A stretch of 57,559 nucleotides of DNA. Origin: Oscillospiraceae bacterium. GTDB lineage: Bacteria > Bacillota > Clostridia > Oscillospirales > Oscillospiraceae. The position numbers and the translations under genes are program-made. Under the pieces are notes generated by a model. It did no database searches. It was given only the letters and a program-made list of their open reading frames with translations, and was not told the DNA's origin. The stretch covers positions 1 to 57,559 of the forward strand of contig JAGAMC010000023.1 of the NCBI GenBank assembly GCA_017624915.1, in the 5' to 3' direction. Below, piece after piece: positions 1 to 8,398 of the stretch. How positions within the stretch are numbered: position 1 is the stretch's first letter; each line of letters begins with the position of its first letter.

Positions 1-192
1 CAAGGGCACAGCTGGGTAGCTACGTTCGGACGAGATAAACGCTGAAAGCATCTAAGCGTGAAACTCCCCCTAAGATAAGATCTCTCATCCTTTATGGAGT
101 AAGGCTCGACGTAGACTATGTCGTTGATAGGTCGGAGGTGTAAGCGCAGTAATGCGTGTAGCTGACCGATACTAATAAGCCGAGGGCTTGAC
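1..192 (+). rRNA. 23S ribosomal RNA, 3' end (partial)
   Basis: The first ~190 bases match the conserved 3' terminus of bacterial 23S rRNA: the pattern GTAAGCGCAGTAATGCG, then a GACCGATACTAATAAGCCGAGG-type tail and GCTTGACC. The gene enters from the left edge, so the 16S and most of the 23S lie outside. The exact 3' end is set by analogy with E. coli and may be off by a few bases. It heads a spacer containing tRNA genes and then the 5S gene. Confidence 0.95.
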
Positions 193-279
193 CTACAAGG
201 TCGTAAAGAAGAATGCAGGCGTTTGCAGTATTGCTGGAAATACATTGTTCGGTTTTGAGGGTGCAGGAAGCGCTCTATT

Positions 280-301
280 TGCGCCTTTAGCTCAGTTGGT
301 A
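280..301 (+). repeat. Orphan 5' fragment of tRNA-Lys, copy 1 of a 22-bp direct repeat
   Basis: These 22 bases are identical to positions 423-444, which are the base before tRNA-Lys and its first 21 nucleotides (acceptor strand, D arm). After position 301 the sequence diverges completely, and no matching tRNA 3' half follows before the intact gene. This is therefore a truncated tRNA duplicate, not a functional tRNA. The two copies are 143 bp apart and flank the structured insert at 302-422. Confidence 0.85.
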
Positions 302-422
302 CACCGTCCGCAGACGGCGTGCCGAGGACAACCGCCACAGGCGGCACTTAGTCCGAGGCTGAGCAACGAAGTTGCCAAGCGCAAGGCAACAAGGACGTAC
401 ACCTTTGGGTGAACGTTAAAAA
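302..422 (+). other. Structured ~121-nt insert between the tRNA-Lys repeats
   Basis: This non-coding stretch has several short perfect stems: CCGTC/GACGG (304-308 with 313-317), CCGCC/GGCGG (332-336 with 340-344) inside GGAC/GTCC (326-329 with 351-354), and two mutually exclusive stems, GCAAC/GTTGC (363-367 with 371-375) or GTTGCC/GGCAAC (371-376 with 385-390). Bases near 298-309 can also pair with 393-403, closing the whole insert. It could be a folded RNA in the rRNA precursor, a processing element, or a trace of insertion into the tRNA gene. I recognise no known RNA family. Confidence 0.5.
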
Positions 423-444
423 TGCGCCTTTAGCTCAGTTGGTA
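423..444 (+). repeat. 22-bp direct repeat, copy 2 (start of intact tRNA-Lys)
   Basis: This is the second copy of the repeat at 280-301. It covers one leading base and the first 21 bases of the intact tRNA-Lys gene, so here the repeat is part of a working tRNA. Confidence 0.85.
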
Positions 445-499
445 GAGCAACTGACTCTTAATCAGTGGGTCCCGGGTTCGAATCCCTGAAGGCGCACCA
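424..499 (+). tRNA. tRNA-Lys(CTT)
   Basis: The 76-nt cloverleaf has acceptor strands GCGCCTT/AAGGCGC, D arm AGCTCAGTTGGTAGAGC, anticodon stem ACTGA/TCAGT with loop CTCTTAA giving anticodon CTT (codon AAG), and a T arm with GGTTCGAATCC. An encoded CCA follows. It lies in the 23S-5S spacer and is presumably cotranscribed with the rRNAs. Confidence 0.95.
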
Positions 500-500
500 T

Positions 501-575
501 GGCCCGTTGGTCAAGCGGTTAAGACGGCGGCCTCTCACGCCGCAAACATGGGTTCGATTCCCGTACGGGTCACCA
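501..575 (+). tRNA. tRNA-Glu(CTC)
   Basis: The 75-nt cloverleaf has acceptor strands GGCCCGT/ACGGGTC with one G-T pair, anticodon stem GCGGC/GCCGC, loop CTCTCAC giving anticodon CTC (codon GAG), T-arm GGTTCGATTCC and encoded CCA. It starts one base after the CCA of tRNA-Lys. This tRNA would also be a substrate relevant to the GlnRS/GatCAB genes near 6-11 kb. Confidence 0.94.
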
Positions 576-737
576 GTCAAAAGCAAGCTGCGGATCGTTC
601 GCTTCCACGTGAACGTGAAAGCTCATTTCCTCCGCTGCTTTTTCCTTCCAAACTTCAAACGCTTCGCTGGTTTGAAGTTTGGGCATAAGTAAATTTAATA
701 TTGATTTTAGTTGTCACATGTGTGATAATTAAAATAG

Positions 738-852
<115 letters not shown>

Positions 853-856
853 CAAG

Positions 857-886
857 AAGGAACTGCAGAAATGCAGTTCCTTTTTT
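857..886 (+). terminator. Rho-independent terminator of the rRNA operon
   Basis: An 11-bp stem AAGGAACTGCA / TGCAGTTCCTT with a GAAA tetraloop is followed by a run of T, directly after the 5S gene. Confidence 0.93.
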
Positions 887-933
887 CTTTGTCCTGTGTT
901 AGACTGGTACTGACAGGAAAGGAGCTAAATTTT

Positions 934-1458
934 ATGGAGTTTACCTTTGATACCGTATATGACCAGAAGGCGGTAACGGCAATGGCCCGGGGACTGCGCA
1001 TGACCATCCGCAAAAAGCGCAGCCGTCGCTCCCATATATTCGGCTGGTTTGTGATTGGGCTGGTACTGTTGCTGACCCTGCCGCTGGACGGTAGTCCGCT
1101 GGTGATCGAAGGAAGGACCGTTGTGACTTGGGCGGCGGGCCTGCTGATTTTTGTGACCCTGCTGTTTGAGGATAGAATTAATGCGTGGCTGGCTCGCAGG
1201 CGGATGCTGGCGGGTACAGACCGTGCCGTCAGCACATTTACAGAGGATGGCTATTGTACCGAGACCGCTGTTGGAAAAACTGAGTGGCGGTATGAGAATA
1301 TTCAGCACGTCGCCGAGGATAAGGACTACTTTATCTTTGTGTTCGACAAACGCTACGCGCAGGTCTATGCCAAGGACGGAATGACCGGTGGCACGGTGGA
1401 GGAGTTCCGTGCTTTTATTTCGAAAATGACGGGTAAAGAGCTGCAAAGCATGAAATAA
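934..1458 (+). CDS. YcxB-like small membrane protein
   Basis: Predicted 174-aa protein. The start MEFTFDTVYDQK is chosen because AGGAAAGGAG lies 8-17 bases before this ATG; a longer frame from 871 would start inside the rRNA terminator. Two hydrophobic segments at about residues 37-50 and 65-78 are preceded by a very basic RKKRSRR stretch. The cytosolic C-terminal part (about 95-170) is polar, with alternating strands (YFIFVFDKRYAQVY). This arrangement resembles the YcxB-like family (a PH-like domain after two TM helices), whose function is not known. Next comes another small membrane protein, 37 bp downstream. Assignment rests on overall pattern only. Confidence 0.7.
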   Translation: MEFTFDTVYDQKAVTAMARGLRMTIRKKRSRRSHIFGWFVIGLVLLLTLPLDGSPLVIEGRTVVTWAAGLLIFVTLLFEDRINAWLARRRMLAGTDRAVSTFTEDGYCTETAVGKTEWRYENIQHVAEDKDYFIFVFDKRYAQVYAKDGMTGGTVEEFRAFISKMTGKELQSMK

Positions 1459-1495
1459 AGGTTTCTGTTAACTGTATTTTCAGGAAGGTGGCAAT

Positions 1496-1813
1496 ATGGA
1501 GAAAATGATATTTAAAGTCAGGTGTTTGTTTTTTGCGGCCTTACTTTTATGTGTAGTTTTCTTCATGCTCTCTGCCTTTCATAATGATAGAATAGTCGCA
1601 ACCGCACAGGGGAACAAGATTCTTTACAATAATGAGACCTATATTGAGAGCTTTGAGGTTTTTAATTTTAAGAAGGGGAGATGTTTGGGGTCGGTAAGGC
1701 TCTCAGAAAACAACTCAAGATACAAAATGTATTCCCTTCACGGAAAGCCTGAATACATTTATGTTGACATGTGGGCAGATCATAGACTATATACGAGAGT
1801 GTTGGATGAGTAA
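1496..1813 (+). CDS. Small membrane-anchored or secreted protein, unknown function
   Basis: Predicted 105-aa protein with start ATG behind AGGAAGGTGG. Residues 8-27 form one strong hydrophobic segment (RCLFFAALLLCVVFFMLSAF), so it is either a single-pass membrane protein or exported by an uncleaved signal anchor. The rest (28-105) is a small polar, beta-looking domain with many Asn/Tyr residues. The gene is clearly AT-richer than its neighbours and uses codons such as ATA, AGA and TTT that are rare around it, which suggests recent acquisition. I do not recognise a family. It could share a transcript with the YcxB-like gene upstream. Confidence 0.6.
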   Translation: MEKMIFKVRCLFFAALLLCVVFFMLSAFHNDRIVATAQGNKILYNNETYIESFEVFNFKKGRCLGSVRLSENNSRYKMYSLHGKPEYIYVDMWADHRLYTRVLDE

Positions 1814-1861
1814 ATCCGCAGTACACATGGCTGGCAGTGTTAAGGAAAGAGGAGCGAACGC

Positions 1862-2542
1862 GTGCGCTACAAAAATATCATCCGGGGCAAATTTTTGGAC
1901 CGCCCCAACCGCTTTATCGCCCATGTAGAGATCGACGGGCAGCAACAGACCGTGCACGTGAAGAATACCGGCCGCTGCCGGGAACTGCTTGTGCCCGAAG
2001 CGGCGGTGTATCTGGAGGGCAGCAACGATCCCAAACGCAAAACTGCATGGGATCTGGTGGCGGTGGAAAAGGGAGAACGCCTGATCAACATGGACTCTCA
2101 GGCACCCAACAAGGTTTTTGAAGAGTGGGTGCGGGCAGGGAAATTCCTGCCTGAGGTGACCCTGATCCGCCCGGAGACACGTTACAGAGACTCGCGCTTT
2201 GATTTCTATGTGGAGGCGGACGGCAAACGCCACTTTATAGAAGTCAAGGGCGTCACGTTGGAAGCGGGCGGCGTAGTGCGCTTTCCCGATGCCCCGACTG
2301 AGCGGGGGGTGAAGCATCTGCGGGAACTGCTTCGAGCCCGGGAGGAGGGCTATGAGTGCTGGGTTTGTTTTGTGATCCAGATGAATGGCGTGGAATGTTT
2401 CGAGCCTAACGACAGGACGCACCCTGAATTCGGACAGGCGCTGCGGCAGGCTGCAGCAGGAGGCGTACAGATCCTGGCGCTCGACTGCTCGGTCACACCC
2501 GACAGCCTTGTGATAGGCGACCCTGTTCCGGTTAAACTGTAA
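1862..2542 (+). CDS. sfsA: SfsA family DNA-binding protein / nuclease
   Basis: Predicted 226-aa protein, the normal SfsA length. It opens with an N-terminal OB-like domain (FLDRPNRFIAHVEIDG, VHVKNTGRCRELLVPEA) and continues with a PD-(D/E)XK-like nuclease domain: SRFDFYVEADGKRHFIEVKGVTLE carries the D...E-x-K signature, then FPDAPTERGVKHLREL. SfsA was first named for effects on maltose fermentation in E. coli, and the family is now regarded as nucleases. The GTG start is preceded by AGGAAAGAGGAG. It lies 20 bp upstream of the uridine phosphorylase gene and is probably cotranscribed with it. Confidence 0.93.
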   Translation: MRYKNIIRGKFLDRPNRFIAHVEIDGQQQTVHVKNTGRCRELLVPEAAVYLEGSNDPKRKTAWDLVAVEKGERLINMDSQAPNKVFEEWVRAGKFLPEVTLIRPETRYRDSRFDFYVEADGKRHFIEVKGVTLEAGGVVRFPDAPTERGVKHLRELLRAREEGYECWVCFVIQMNGVECFEPNDRTHPEFGQALRQAAAGGVQILALDCSVTPDSLVIGDPVPVKL

Positions 2543-2562
2543 ACATTAAGTGAGGTGTTTTT

Positions 2563-3330
2563 ATGCAGGAACGTGAACTTCAGTACCATATTCAATGTGC
2601 TCCCGGTGATGTGGGCCGCTACTGTATTCTGCCGGGAGATCCGGGCCGGTGTGAAAAAATTGCCGCATGGTTTGACAGCCCGGTCCATGTCTCAACCAAC
2701 CGGGAGTATGTCACCTATACCGGAACGCTTCTGGGGGAGAAAGTCAGTGTAGTATCCACCGGCATCGGCGGGCCCTCGGCTGCCATTGCCATGGAGGAGC
2801 TTGTTAAAATCGGTGCGGATACCTTTATCCGTGTGGGCACCTGTGGCGGCATCAAGCTGGATGTGCGCGCCGGTGACGTGGTGATCGCCACCGGCGCCGT
2901 GCGCATGGAGGGGACCAGTCGGGAGTATGCACCCATCGAGTTTCCCGCGGTTTCCGATTACCGCATCCTGCATGCCCTGACCCGGGCCGCGGACGGCCTT
3001 GGACAGAACTGGCACGCCGGTGTGGTACAGTGCAAGGATTCCTTCTACGGTCAGCATTCTCCGGGCCGGATGCCGGTCGCCTATGAGCTGGAGCAGAAGT
3101 GGCAGGCATGGAAACGGCTTGGGGTGCTGGCATCCGAGATGGAGTCGGCCGCGCTGTTCACCGTAGCGGCGGCACTGGGTGTGCGCTGCGGGGCGGCATT
3201 CCACGTGGTGTGGAATCAGGAACGGGAACTGGCGGGACTGGATCAGAAGGAATCCCACGATACGTCCGCTGCCATCCGCACAGCCATCGAGGCGTTGAAG
3301 CTGCTCATTATAGAGGACAGAGAAAAATAA
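2563..3330 (+). CDS. udp: Uridine phosphorylase (nucleoside phosphorylase family 1)
   Basis: Predicted 255-aa cytosolic enzyme that would cleave uridine with phosphate to uracil and ribose 1-phosphate (pyrimidine salvage). Family marks: phosphate-binding LPGDPGR near residue 25, [24 protein letters not shown], and the ribose-contacting SEMESAALF near residue 190. Length and motif order fit Udp better than purine DeoD, but substrate choice cannot be settled by eye. Its own ATG follows a GAGGTG site. A strong terminator lies immediately downstream. The uracil permease at 24.5 kb could supply the same salvage route. Confidence 0.88.
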   Translation: MQERELQYHIQCAPGDVGRYCILPGDPGRCEKIAAWFDSPVHVSTNREYVTYTGTLLGEKVSVVSTGIGGPSAAIAMEELVKIGADTFIRVGTCGGIKLDVRAGDVVIATGAVRMEGTSREYAPIEFPAVSDYRILHALTRAADGLGQNWHAGVVQCKDSFYGQHSPGRMPVAYELEQKWQAWKRLGVLASEMESAALFTVAAALGVRCGAAFHVVWNQERELAGLDQKESHDTSAAIRTAIEALKLLIIEDREK

Positions 3331-3331
3331 C

Positions 3332-3373
3332 AAAAACTGCGTCATCTTCCGAGTGAAGATGACGCAGTTTTTT
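3332..3373. terminator. Bidirectional intrinsic terminator after udp
   Basis: An 18-bp stem AAAAACTGCGTCATCTTC / GAAGATGACGCAGTTTTT with a 5-nt loop has A/T tracts on both sides. It can stop transcription from udp (+) and anything reading leftward from the 3.4-3.6 kb region. Confidence 0.93.
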
Positions 3374-3452
3374 ATGCAGGTTCGCAGGAGATGAGCGGTG
3401 TGCCATTCTGGGCGAAGATGATGCCGCAGCGGACAAAGTCTGCCTTGGAAAG
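3372..3452 (-). pseudogene. Possible remnant of a leftward gene (C-terminal end)
   Basis: Between udp and spoIIAA (3374-3628) there is no intact gene. On the minus strand one frame reads LSKADFVRCGIIFAQNG and ends TPLISCEPA plus TAA right at the bidirectional terminator, as a real gene would. The same frame is interrupted upstream by a TAG at 3453-3455, beyond which it continues with a protein-like HEAAYMIRIAVPTAPD stretch. This looks like the tail of a decayed gene. No start or RBS is evident and I do not recognise the family. Confidence 0.3.
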
Positions 3453-3562
3453 CTAAGCCTGAATACACCGGGCATCCGGAGCGGTGGGAACGGCTATGCG
3501 TATCATATAAGCGGCCTCATGAAATGTGGGCGTGTTAGAATGGACGATGGGAGCAAAAACGG

Positions 3563-3592
3563 CTGAAAGCGACAAGGGCTGTGCCGTATAAT
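3563..3592 (+). promoter_or_regulatory. Candidate promoter of the spoIIA operon
   Basis: A perfect -10 TATAAT (3587-3592) has a weak -35 CTGAAA 18 bp upstream, 36 bp before spoIIAA. In Bacillus and Clostridium this operon is normally read by sigma-H with Spo0A-P. I do not see a convincing sigma-H or 0A box, so the assignment is tentative. Confidence 0.35.
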
Positions 3593-3628
3593 CGTTGCAG
3601 AACCAAAACTTTGTCAGGGGGGACAAGC

Positions 3629-3934
3629 ATGGCAGTAAGCTGTACATGTGACCGACGCAGTCTCACCGCGGTGCTCAGCGGCGAACTGGATCATCATGGA
3701 GCCAAGCAGATCATGGAAGAACTGGACCGCCGCGTGGAGCAGGAACTGCCCCGTCAGCTCACTGTTGATATGGGAGCAGTGACCTTTATGGACAGTTCGG
3801 GCATTGCGGTGCTGCTGCGTGCCCATCGCCGGATGGCGCAGCTGGAGGGCAGCATGTCGGTGATCAACGTGCCCAAGCAGGCCCAGCGGGTGTTCCGCGC
3901 GGCAGGTCTGCACCGGATCATTAAATTTCTGTGA
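3629..3934 (+). CDS. spoIIAA: Anti-sigma-F factor antagonist SpoIIAA
   Basis: Predicted 101-aa STAS-domain protein, first gene of the sigma-F operon. Unphosphorylated SpoIIAA binds SpoIIAB and releases sigma-F in the forespore; SpoIIAB inactivates it by phosphorylating a serine. The key motif FMDSSGIAVLL (residues 53-63) contains the phosphoacceptor DSSG serine. Start MAVSCTCDR is chosen for its upstream CAGGGGGG site. The gene is 21 bp from spoIIAB, and the order AA-AB-sigF is the classical one. Confidence 0.95.
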   Translation: MAVSCTCDRRSLTAVLSGELDHHGAKQIMEELDRRVEQELPRQLTVDMGAVTFMDSSGIAVLLRAHRRMAQLEGSMSVINVPKQAQRVFRAAGLHRIIKFL

Positions 3935-3955
3935 GAGGAGAGAGGGGATATACAT

Positions 3956-4402
3956 ATGAAAGCGAAAGCCAGCAATTTTGTGTCCGTGGATTTTCCCAGC
4001 CGCTCGGCCAACGAGGGGTTTGCACGCACGGTGGCGGCCTGTTTTGCCGCCCAACTGGATCCTACACTGGATGAGGTCAACGACATTAAAACGGCGGTCA
4101 GCGAGGCGGTGACCAACGCCATTGTCCACGCCTACCCGGATACCATTGGAAAGGTGTCCATGAAGCTGCGCATATACGAGGACAACGGCATGGAGATCGT
4201 CATTCGGGACTGGGGTGTGGGTATCGAGGATGTGGAACAGGCCCGGGAACCCATGTTCAGTACCGGTGGTGAGGAACGGGCAGGCATGGGCTTTACCATC
4301 ATGGAGAGTTTTATGGACAAGCTGCGGGTGCGCTCTGCGCCGGGCAAGGGGACGACCGTCACCATGCGCAGGCGGATCTCCCGCAGAGCGGGGGTAAAAT
4401 GA
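3956..4402 (+). CDS. spoIIAB: Anti-sigma-F factor / serine kinase SpoIIAB
   Basis: Predicted 148-aa GHKL-type serine kinase that holds sigma-F inactive and phosphorylates SpoIIAA. The Bergerat ATP-binding motifs are in order: N box SEAVTNAIVHAYPD, G1 RDWGVGIED, and G2 ERAGMGFTIMESFMD, followed by a GKGTTVTM strand. Length matches the family (about 146 aa). The gene overlaps sigF by 4 bp (ATGA), implying translational coupling and balanced production of the sigma factor and its inhibitor. Confidence 0.96.
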   Translation: MKAKASNFVSVDFPSRSANEGFARTVAACFAAQLDPTLDEVNDIKTAVSEAVTNAIVHAYPDTIGKVSMKLRIYEDNGMEIVIRDWGVGIEDVEQAREPMFSTGGEERAGMGFTIMESFMDKLRVRSAPGKGTTVTMRRRISRRAGVK

Positions 4403-5115
4403 GCGGGACGCTGTCCGCACCGGAACTGCTGCAGGCGGCCAAAGAAGGGGACAACCGGGCCTGTGAGCAGGCGCTGCGGGAAAATGCGGGGCTGATCTGG
4501 TCCATCGTGCGCAGGTATTATGGTCGGGGCGTGGACCCGGACGACCTGTACCAGCTGGCCTGTCTGGGATTTGTCAAGGCTGTGCGGGGCTATGACCCCG
4601 CCTTCGGCACCCAGTTCTCCACCTATGCCGTGCCCAAGATCGCCGGAGAGATCCGCCGCTTTCTCCGGGATGACGGGGCTGTGAAGGTCAGCCGGGGGGT
4701 AAAGGAACGGGCGGTCACCATCCGTACGGCCCAGACCAGACTGCAGGGGAAGCTGAACCGGGAACCTACCCTGTCAGAACTTGCTCTGGAGACCGGGCTG
4801 GAGCCGGAGGAGATCGCCGCCACCCAGACGGCCATGGAGCCTGTAGCCTCCCTCCAGATGGAGACAGGGGAGGGCATGACCCTTGAAAGTGTTCTGGGGA
4901 CCGGCGGAATGGAGGAGCAGGTGGTGGAGCAGGTCGTGCTGCGGCAGGCACTGCGACAACTGCCCGATCAGGAGCGGCGGGTGCTGCTTCTGCGGTATTA
5001 CAGGGGATTGACCCAGAGCAATACCGCGCGCATCGTGGGGGTGTCCCAGGTGCAGGTGTCACGCATCGAACGCAGGGCGGTTCAGCGGCTGCGGGAACAG
5101 CTGAGCGGGGAATAG
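4399..5115 (+). CDS. sigF: RNA polymerase sigma-F factor
   Basis: Predicted 238-aa forespore-specific sigma factor (SpoIIAC). Region 2 reads DPDDLYQLACLGFVKAVRGYDP and GTQFSTYAVPKIAGEIRRFLRDDG; region 3 is REPTLSELALETGLEPEEI; region 4 ends LPDQERRVLLLRYYRGLTQSNTARIVGVSQVQVSRIERRA with its HTH. Gene order and length fit SigF rather than SigG. It ends 6 bp before the convergent threonine aldolase gene with no obvious terminator between them. Confidence 0.95.
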   Translation: MSGTLSAPELLQAAKEGDNRACEQALRENAGLIWSIVRRYYGRGVDPDDLYQLACLGFVKAVRGYDPAFGTQFSTYAVPKIAGEIRRFLRDDGAVKVSRGVKERAVTIRTAQTRLQGKLNREPTLSELALETGLEPEEIAATQTAMEPVASLQMETGEGMTLESVLGTGGMEEQVVEQVVLRQALRQLPDQERRVLLLRYYRGLTQSNTARIVGVSQVQVSRIERRAVQRLREQLSGE

Positions 5116-5121
5116 GGAATC

Positions 5122-6138
5122 TTATAGAAGGGCGCGCAGGAAATCGTCCACCTGCTGCTGTGTTGTGGCCCAGGAGGTGACCAGCCGGATCACCCGGCGG
5201 CCATCGGGCAGGGTGCTCCAATCCTCAAACAGGGCCAGCGATTTGAATCTTGCATACAGATCGGGTGTGAGAATGGGGAAGATCTGGTTGGTAGGGGAGC
5301 GCAGCAGCATGGGGATGCCCGCGTCCTCCAGATCCTCCTGAAGCTGCTGTGCCAGTGTGTTGGCGTGGCGGCCAAGCTGGAAGTAAAGGTCGCTGCGGAA
5401 CAGCTCCTCAAACTGGATGCCCAGCAGGCGGCCCTTGGCCAGCATGCCGCCCCGCTGCTTGACAAAGAAGCGAAAGTCGGGCTTGAGAGCTTCGTTGACA
5501 ATGACCAATGCCTCGCCGAACAGGGCGCCGTTCTTGGTCCCGCCAATGTAAAATGCATCGCACAGGCGGCTCAGGTCGGCAGGACGCATATCGCAGTCCG
5601 CAGATGAAAGGGCGCAGCCCAGCCGGGCGCCGTCCAGATAGAGCAGCAGCCCGTTTTCCCGACAGCAGTGGGAGATAGCTTCCAGCTCTGCCAGCGTGTA
5701 GACCGTACCCAGCTCTGTGGACTGGGAGATATACACAAGTCCGGGCTTGACCATATGCTCGTCTGTATGGTCGGCTGCCAGCTGCTGAATGTGTTCGGGG
5801 GTCAGCTTGCCCTGCTCGGCGGGCAGGGTGATGACCTTGTGCCCTGTAGCCTCGATAGCGCCCGTCTCGTGGACGTTCACATGACCGGTGGAGGCAGCAA
5901 TGACGCAGTGGTGGGGGCGCAGAAAGGCTGCGATGGCGGTGAGGTTGGTCTGGGTCCCGCCGCACAGGAAGTGGATGTCCGCATCGGGGCAGGAGAAAGC
6001 GTTCCGAATCAGTTCCGAGGCATGGATGCAATGCTCATCCAGACCGTAACCCACAGTCTGCTCCAGATTGGTGCGGGTCAGTGCCTCCAGAATAAGCGGG
6101 TGGCAGCCCTCGGAATAGTCGTTTTTAAAGCTGAACAT
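5122..6138 (-). CDS. ltaE: Low-specificity L-threonine aldolase
   Basis: Predicted 338-aa PLP enzyme (fold type I) that would split threonine or allo-threonine into glycine and acetaldehyde. It has the aldolase opening SFKNDYSEGCHPLILEAL, the histidine-bearing TGHVNVHETGA segment, the cofactor-aspartate strand LLLYLDGARLG, and the Schiff-base lysine in YIGGTKNGALFGEAL. The start MFSFKND is chosen because its upstream site is AGGTGC and the family begins this way; a longer upstream frame is an overlap artefact. It lies downstream of glnS on the same strand but beyond a strong terminator, so it may be expressed separately. Confidence 0.92.
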   Translation of the reverse strand: MFSFKNDYSEGCHPLILEALTRTNLEQTVGYGLDEHCIHASELIRNAFSCPDADIHFLCGGTQTNLTAIAAFLRPHHCVIAASTGHVNVHETGAIEATGHKVITLPAEQGKLTPEHIQQLAADHTDEHMVKPGLVYISQSTELGTVYTLAELEAISHCCRENGLLLYLDGARLGCALSSADCDMRPADLSRLCDAFYIGGTKNGALFGEALVIVNEALKPDFRFFVKQRGGMLAKGRLLGIQFEELFRSDLYFQLGRHANTLAQQLQEDLEDAGIPMLLRSPTNQIFPILTPDLYARFKSLALFEDWSTLPDGRRVIRLVTSWATTQQQVDDFLRALL

Positions 6139-6160
6139 AACAAGCACCTCAATTGAAATA

Positions 6161-6194
6161 AAAGCGCGCACCGCCGGGAGGGGTGCGCGCTTTT
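6161..6194 (-). terminator. Intrinsic terminator of glnS
   Basis: Read on the minus strand, the 12-bp stem AAAGCGCGCACC / GGGTGCGCGCTTT is followed by a T-rich tail, 7 bp after the glnS stop codon. Confidence 0.9.
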
Positions 6195-6200
6195 GCGGGT

Positions 6201-7916
<1,716 letters not shown>

Positions 7917-7969
7917 ATGAAAACCCTCCTGTCTTCTGTAGGGAAATGCATAATATATCAACTTTGTTA

Positions 7970-7998
7970 TTTTACACCAAAACAGGGTGATAATGCAA
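7970..7998 (-). promoter_or_regulatory. Predicted sigma-A promoter of glnS
   Basis: On the minus strand TTGCAT (7993-7998) and TAAAAT (7970-7975) are 17 bp apart, about 50 bp before the glnS start. A second possible set, TTGGTG/TATATT (7976-7981, 7953-7958), lies just downstream. Confidence 0.55.
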
Positions 7999-8036
7999 GA
8001 TTTTCTTGCGGGGAGAAAGCCTTGAGCGTATAGGAT

Positions 8037-8065
8037 TTGAAGTTGCGGGAAATGTGCGCTATAAT
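8037..8065 (+). promoter_or_regulatory. Predicted sigma-A promoter of gatCAB
   Basis: TTGAAG (8037-8042), a 17-bp spacer and a perfect TATAAT (8060-8065) lie 46 bp before the gatC start. Confidence 0.7.
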
Positions 8066-8111
8066 ACGGGTAACAAAAGTGGGCGGCTGCCCGGAAAAGA
8101 GGGTGAGGAAT

Positions 8112-8390
8112 TTGCGGATCACATCCGAAACAGTGGAGCATACCGCCGCGCTGGCAAAGCTGAAGCTGACCCATGAGGAGTTGGCGCAGGCGGCCGAGCA
8201 GCTGGAGGATATTCTGAACTGTATGGATGTTCTGGCCGGAGTGACCTGCGACACGCAGCAGCAGGCGCAGATGCGGAAAAATGTTCTGCGGGAGGATGTG
8301 TGCCGACCCGGACTGGAACGCAGTCAGCTGCTGGTCGGTGCACCTGCCACCGACGGGACGTATTTTCTCGTGCCCAAAACGGTGGAGTGA
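8112..8390 (+). CDS. gatC: Asp/Glu-tRNA amidotransferase subunit C
   Basis: Predicted 92-aa small subunit of GatCAB, which wraps the A-B interface and stabilises the amidotransferase. It shows the usual GatC pattern: ITSETVEHTAALAKLKLTHEEL, then LEDILNCMDVL and, near the end, LREDVCRPGLERSQLL. The start chosen is TTG at 8112, preceded by AGAGGGTGAGGA; a longer upstream frame lacks a site and would begin within the promoter. It is followed by gatA after 8 bp. Confidence 0.88.
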   Translation: MRITSETVEHTAALAKLKLTHEELAQAAEQLEDILNCMDVLAGVTCDTQQQAQMRKNVLREDVCRPGLERSQLLVGAPATDGTYFLVPKTVE

Positions 8391-8398
8391 GGGCGGCT

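Noticed and set aside
280-422. Self-cleaving ribozyme (hammerhead or HDV-like) in the rRNA spacer
   Set aside because: The hammerhead CUGANGA core is absent, and although a P4-like stem and a possible P2 pairing exist, I could not form an HDV-like P1.
7917-8111. T-box leader for glnS or gatCAB
   Set aside because: Promoters lie within 50 bp of both starts and no T-box sequence or long leader is present.
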